Assembly: GCA_031961205.1 (NCBI GenBank)
Contig: JAVRLS010000044.1
Coordinates: forward strand, 1 to 7,900
Direction of reading: 5' to 3'
DNA from: JAVRLS01 sp031961205
Lineage (GTDB): Archaea > Thermoplasmatota > Thermoplasmata > Thermoplasmatales > Thermoplasmataceae
Length of the DNA: 7,900 nt
Shown in pieces: positions 5,460 through 7,900 of the stretch (its first letter is position 1; each line of letters opens with the position of its first letter). The translations under genes were made by a program, and so were the position numbers. The notes beneath the pieces were generated by a model. The model saw only the letters and a program-made list of their open reading frames with translations, was not told the origin of the DNA and searched no databases.

Positions 5460-5466
5460 GGGGCGA
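5458..5466 (+). promoter_or_regulatory. SD-like AGGGGGCGA supporting the purA TTG start
   Basis: It matches AGGAGGTGA at seven of nine positions and ends 6 nt before the TTG at 5473. The match is imperfect, but it is the only SD-like sequence near the start. There is no in-frame ATG or GTG at a sensible position. Confidence 0.45.
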
Positions 5467-5472
5467 AAATTA

Positions 5473-6759
5473 TTGCAGGAAATATCGGTTATAGTTGGAT
5501 TGCAATTCGGGGATGAGGGAAAAGGAAAGATTACTGACTACTTAAGCGATAAATACGATGTAGTCGCAAGATTCAATGGGGGCACAAATGCAGGTCATAC
5601 AGTTGTGACTCAGGATGGCGTTTTTAAATTTCATCTTGTCCCATCCGGATCGCTGAGAACAAAAATGGTGATCCTTGGAAATGGAATGGTAATAGACCCA
5701 TTTGCACTCATCGATGAGATATCCAAGATAAGGGCCGTTAACAGGGATCTTACTGTTAAGGTAAGTTTTAATGCCCATATTGTCACAAAGATGCATAAAG
5801 TTCTTGACAACATGGAGGAAAAGATGAGATCGTCCATGAGCATAGGCACCACAGCCCAGGGGATTGGTCCAACCTATGAGGACAAATACGCAAGGACTGG
5901 AATAAGGATGTTTGATCTCCTGGACTTATCAATACTGAAAGAAAAGATAGAATCAATATACGGCATGAAATCCAATCTGTTAAAAGATACTGAGTTCTCA
6001 GATAAAAATAGTAGGGTTTCAATGGCGGAAGAACTCCATGAGGCAGGATTGAAGCTTAAGGAATACATGGATTATACGGAAAATGTTATTTATGAAGCCT
6101 ACTCCTCAGGAAAAAATATCCTTTTTGAAGGAGCGCAGGGTCTTCTACTTGATCCGGACTTTGGTTTTTACCCGTTCGTTACCTCATCAAATACCATATC
6201 CGCATCCGCTTTCACAGGAACCGGTTTTTCTTTAAGAAAGGTTAAAAAGATTATAGGCGTTGCAAAGGCTTATATATCAAAGGTCGGCGAGGGGCCGTTT
6301 GCCACAGAGATATTTGGGGATGAAGCCAAGAAATTGAGAGAAGCTGGAGGGGAATACGGGACAACAACCGGCCGTCCAAGGCGGGTTGGTTGGCTTGATC
6401 TTCCAATGCTTAAATATTCATTAACGCTTGATGATGTGGATCAAATAGCTCTGACAAAAGTTGATACACTCGGAATTATGGATGAGATAAAAGTCTGTGA
6501 GGCCTATGAAACAGATGGCAAGAAATCAAAATTTCCACCTAAGGACATAAGAACAGTTCAAAATTTTAAGCCTGTGTACAGATCATTTGAGCCATGGGGA
6601 GATATGGCTGATATTACCGGGAAAAAAGTTATCGAAAAATCAGATTTACCGGAAAAACTGATAAAATACATCGATTTCATAGAAAAGGAAACGGGCATAC
6701 CCATATCGATAATATCCGCTGGAAAAGAAAGAAAAAGCACGGTGGAAATAATTAAATAA
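5473..6759 (+). CDS. purA: Adenylosuccinate synthetase
   Basis: It joins IMP and aspartate with GTP to give adenylosuccinate, the first committed step from IMP to AMP. The 428-aa length is that of the long bacterial/eukaryotic form rather than the shortened version (about 340 aa) found in many euryarchaea. Motifs in order: GLQFGDEGKGK (9-19) with catalytic D14, NGGTNAGHT (35-43) with catalytic H42, GTTAQGIGPTYEDKYAR (125-141), FEGAQGLLLD (218-227), VTSSNT, GTTTGRPRRVGW (296-307) with the aspartate/IMP-binding Arg, TKVDTLG, and ISAGKERK near the C-terminus for the nucleotide base. The TTG start gives MQEISVIVG, a normal PurA N-terminus, and has an SD-like site upstream. It forms a likely monocistronic unit, divergent from gcvH. 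Function is secure; TTG is the only unusual point. Confidence 0.96.
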   Translation: MQEISVIVGLQFGDEGKGKITDYLSDKYDVVARFNGGTNAGHTVVTQDGVFKFHLVPSGSLRTKMVILGNGMVIDPFALIDEISKIRAVNRDLTVKVSFNAHIVTKMHKVLDNMEEKMRSSMSIGTTAQGIGPTYEDKYARTGIRMFDLLDLSILKEKIESIYGMKSNLLKDTEFSDKNSRVSMAEELHEAGLKLKEYMDYTENVIYEAYSSGKNILFEGAQGLLLDPDFGFYPFVTSSNTISASAFTGTGFSLRKVKKIIGVAKAYISKVGEGPFATEIFGDEAKKLREAGGEYGTTTGRPRRVGWLDLPMLKYSLTLDDVDQIALTKVDTLGIMDEIKVCEAYETDGKKSKFPPKDIRTVQNFKPVYRSFEPWGDMADITGKKVIEKSDLPEKLIKYIDFIEKETGIPISIISAGKERKSTVEIIK

Positions 6760-6760
6760 T

Positions 6761-6778
6761 CTTTATTTTTAAATTAAT
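6761..6778 (+). terminator. T-rich tract after purA, probable terminator
   Basis: CTTTATTTTTAAATTAAT follows the purA stop by a few bases, with no hairpin. This is the usual form of an archaeal U-tract terminator. Confidence 0.35.
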
Positions 6779-6852
6779 CAATATATTCGCCGCCAGATGA
6801 GACTCAAATTCTTTGTGGTCGTCGTTTTTACTTATTTAAGTTTCATTATCTT

Positions 6853-6860
6853 TTTATAAT
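6853..6860 (+). promoter_or_regulatory. TATA box for the peroxiredoxin gene, with overlapping palindrome
   Basis: TTTATAAT is centred about 30 bp before the ATG at 6887, giving a leader of about 5 nt with no SD. It overlaps the perfect palindrome TATAATTATA (6855-6864). The stretch TTATAATTAT (6854-6863) equals the first ten bases of the Bacillus PerR-box consensus, but the second half does not match, so operator function is only a hint. Confidence 0.5.
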
Positions 6861-6886
6861 TATACGTAATTCAGACCTGATAAAAT

Positions 6887-7360
6887 ATGGCAGTAAACGT
6901 GGGGGATAAAGCCCCTGATTTTGAAGCACCGGATGCATCGCTGAAAATGAAAAAGTTATCAGATTTTAAAGGACAGAAGACAGTTCTTGCTTTTTTCCCT
7001 GGAGCTTTTACAGCTGTATGCACAAAGGAAATGTGTACATTCAGGGATTCGATGATAAATTTCAACAAGATAAATGCCAAGGTAATCGGAATAAGTGTTG
7101 ATTCGCCTTTCTCACTGGCCGAATTTGCAAAGCAGAACAAACTTCAATTTGATCTTTTGAGTGATTCTTCACGGGAAATTTCAAAAAAGTACGATGTGCT
7201 CCACAATAATTTCGTAGGCATAAAGGGCCTTACAGCATCCAAAAGATCCGTATTTGTCATTGATGGAAACGGAAATGTCAAATATAAATGGGTCAGCGAA
7301 GATCCGGGTAAAGAGCCTGACTATAAGGAAGTGGAAAAGCAACTGTCAGAACTGCATTGA
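6887..7360 (+). CDS. Peroxiredoxin, PrxQ/Bcp-like (thiol peroxidase)
   Basis: Reduces hydrogen peroxide and organic hydroperoxides through a cysteine thiol in the cytosol. The 157-aa thioredoxin-fold protein has the N-terminal VGDKAPDFEAPD, the active-site motif PGAFTAVCTKEMC with T42 and peroxidatic C45, and R120 (KRSVFVID) as the expected catalytic Arg. C50, five residues after C45, is the position of the resolving cysteine in PrxQ/Bcp enzymes, so an intramolecular disulfide is likely. There are no other cysteines. KYKWVSEDPGKEPDY near the end is typical of the AhpE/PrxQ-like archaeal group. It has its own promoter and converges with the zinc-ribbon gene. The reducing partner (thioredoxin or similar) is not in the window. 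Class assignment is good; the exact subfamily is uncertain. Confidence 0.93.
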   Translation: MAVNVGDKAPDFEAPDASLKMKKLSDFKGQKTVLAFFPGAFTAVCTKEMCTFRDSMINFNKINAKVIGISVDSPFSLAEFAKQNKLQFDLLSDSSREISKKYDVLHNNFVGIKGLTASKRSVFVIDGNGNVKYKWVSEDPGKEPDYKEVEKQLSELH

Positions 7361-7401
7361 AAACCTGAAAGGATATAACCGGCTTAATGATGTAACTTAA
7401 A

Positions 7402-7421
7402 AATCTAATATATTTTTCATT
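7402..7421 (+). terminator. AT/T-rich tract between convergent prx and zinc-ribbon genes
   Basis: The tract CTAATATATTTTTCATTATA lies between the two converging genes and carries a T-run suited to stopping prx transcription. The palindrome ATTGTACAAT follows at 7425-7434. The evidence is compositional only. Confidence 0.3.
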
Positions 7422-7460
7422 ATAATTGTACAATCATTCATTCACAATACAGGATAATTC

Positions 7461-7631
7461 TTAAAACCTCATCCTCTTCGGTATTGTGTATTTTTCCGCA
7501 TTGTTGTACTCGTATGTGTTGAAAGTTGCTCCGCATGAAGGGCATACATATCGCTTTACATCATAAATACCGAATTTCCACTCTTTAATTGGACTGCCGT
7601 TTATTTCTTTTCCGCATACCGGACACTTCAT
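7461..7631 (-). CDS. Small double-CxxC zinc-ribbon protein of unknown function
   Basis: A 56-aa protein with two knuckles, MKCPVCGKE (C3, C6) and RYVCPSCGATF (C30, C33), which should bind one zinc as a classic ribbon. Between them lies WKFGIYDVKRY, the usual beta-hairpin spacing, and the tail is basic (KYTIPKRMRF). Such mini-ribbons in archaea are often nucleic-acid or RNA-polymerase-associated, but nothing here shows a specific partner. The reading frame is supported by a TATA box exactly 25.5 bp upstream of the ATG, so a leaderless mRNA is likely, and by the strong cysteine pattern. It converges with the peroxiredoxin gene. A redox-sensitive zinc role next to prx is possible but speculative. 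Confidence 0.85.
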   Translation of the reverse strand: MKCPVCGKEINGSPIKEWKFGIYDVKRYVCPSCGATFNTYEYNNAEKYTIPKRMRF

Positions 7632-7652
7632 GGTTTACGATACGGGTTTAAA

Positions 7653-7660
7653 TTTATATA
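7653..7660 (-). promoter_or_regulatory. TATA box for the zinc-ribbon gene (leaderless)
   Basis: TATATAAA on the minus strand, preceded by a purine-rich BRE-like AAAGAAAAAG (7661-7670), is centred 25.5 bp before the ATG at 7631. The spacing puts transcription start at the start codon. Confidence 0.65.
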
Positions 7661-7670
7661 CTTTTTCTTT

Positions 7671-7900
7671 TACGAGACAGTCAAATCTTAGTTGAAATTC
7701 TCTCATTTCTGTTCGTGATAGCAGAATCATGAAATGTGTTTCCAGCATTATTTTCCGCGTGAATATACTGAACCAGGGCATCTCATAAATTTAACTGATG
7801 TCACAGAATATCAACGAAAATTTGACACCTATCTTTTACACCAATTTAAGCTTTTTATTATCGGGAAGCCTTTTCAAGAGAGGCGAAAACCGGCCCTTTC
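7671..7900. other. Right-edge region without a resolved gene
   Basis: Beyond the zinc-ribbon promoter the DNA is AT-rich (about 32-38% G+C) up to about 7858, then becomes coding-like for the last 40 bases. Three frames are open to the edge: one on the plus strand from ATG 7798 (MSQNINENLTPIF...), and two on the minus strand ending at TAA codons at 7836-7838 and 7858-7860. Too little is visible to choose among them. Confidence 0.4.

Larger units (their letters stand above)
5110..5472. other. 363-bp divergent regulatory region between gcvH and purA
   Basis: This holds no gene that I can support. Left part: two gcvH TATA candidates. Middle: the palindromes AGGATAATCCT (5225-5235) and TCATTAATGA (5259-5268). 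From about 5291 to 5353 the G+C rises to about 40% and several complementary segments occur, which may form an RNA or cruciform structure. Right part: repeats around the purA promoter, namely TATAGAGTCA at 5366-5375 and 5423-5432, TTTGAATGGT at 5412-5421 and 5436-5445, TATA candidates at 5405-5412 and 5422-5429, and an SD-like AGGGGGCGA at 5458-5466. Confidence 0.6.

Noticed and set aside
5542..6068. Several minus-strand open frames antisense to purA
   Set aside because: They overlap a strongly conserved enzyme, lack recognisable motifs and have no promoter signals, so they are shadows of the purA frame.
6871..7140. 89-codon minus-strand ORF antisense to the peroxiredoxin
   Set aside because: It lies opposite conserved peroxiredoxin codons and has no family signature.
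7383..7400. Box C/D sRNA hint (AATGATGT after prx)
   Set aside because: The C-box match is imperfect and no properly spaced D box (CTGA) follows.
7798..7900. Possible plus-strand gene starting at ATG 7798, or minus-strand gene ends at 7836 and 7858
   Set aside because: All three frames are open to the edge for only 14-34 codons and none has a recognisable motif, so none can be called.

Overview
The window looks like chromosome from a thermoacidophilic euryarchaeon of the order Thermoplasmatales (Thermoplasma/Ferroplasma-like). The reasons are: a split archaeal GMP synthase whose ATP-pyrophosphatase subunit stands alone; an archaea-only HTH regulator family (COG1395 type); heavy use of ATA for Ile and AGG/AGA for Arg; AT-rich intergenic DNA; and archaeal TATA boxes centred about 25 bp upstream of start codons, implying leaderless mRNAs. 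I cannot fix the genus. No mobile element, CRISPR array, rRNA or tRNA gene is visible.

Layout, left to right. (1) The 3' end of an Lrp/AsnC ligand-binding-domain gene, followed by a small membrane protein with an SD that overlaps the upstream stop (+). (2) guaA-B, the ATP-pyrophosphatase subunit of GMP synthase (+). (3) A convergent Fur/PerR-like repressor (-). (4) A very AT-rich divergent promoter region. (5) A two-gene operon (+): a COG1395-type HTH regulator and an unrecognised 215-aa protein translationally coupled by ATGA overlap, which may be a degenerate TraB/Tiki-fold protein. (6) A 406-bp gap of coding-like composition with no convincing gene. (7) A gcvH-rlmE operon (-): lipoyl carrier protein H and an FtsJ/RlmE 2'-O-methyltransferase, 1 nt apart. 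(8) A 363-bp gap with the divergent gcvH and purA promoters plus repeats and a possible structured element. (9) purA (+). (10) A PrxQ/Bcp-like peroxiredoxin (+). (11) A 56-aa double-CxxC zinc-ribbon protein (-). (12) 269 bp to the right edge with no resolved gene.

How the genes relate. guaA-B and purA sit on the two branches that lead from IMP, to GMP and to AMP, so both are housekeeping purine genes. The PerR-like regulator and the peroxiredoxin may belong to one oxidative-stress circuit. The two lie about 5 kb apart and both have palindromic AT-rich sites at their promoters, but this link is inference. Most genes are ordinary conserved functions.

The items most worth a second look are the repeat/hairpin cluster around the purA promoter, the possible autoregulatory operators flanking the fur TATA box, the unexplained coding-like gap at 3731-4136, and the 215-aa protein coupled to the HTH regulator.
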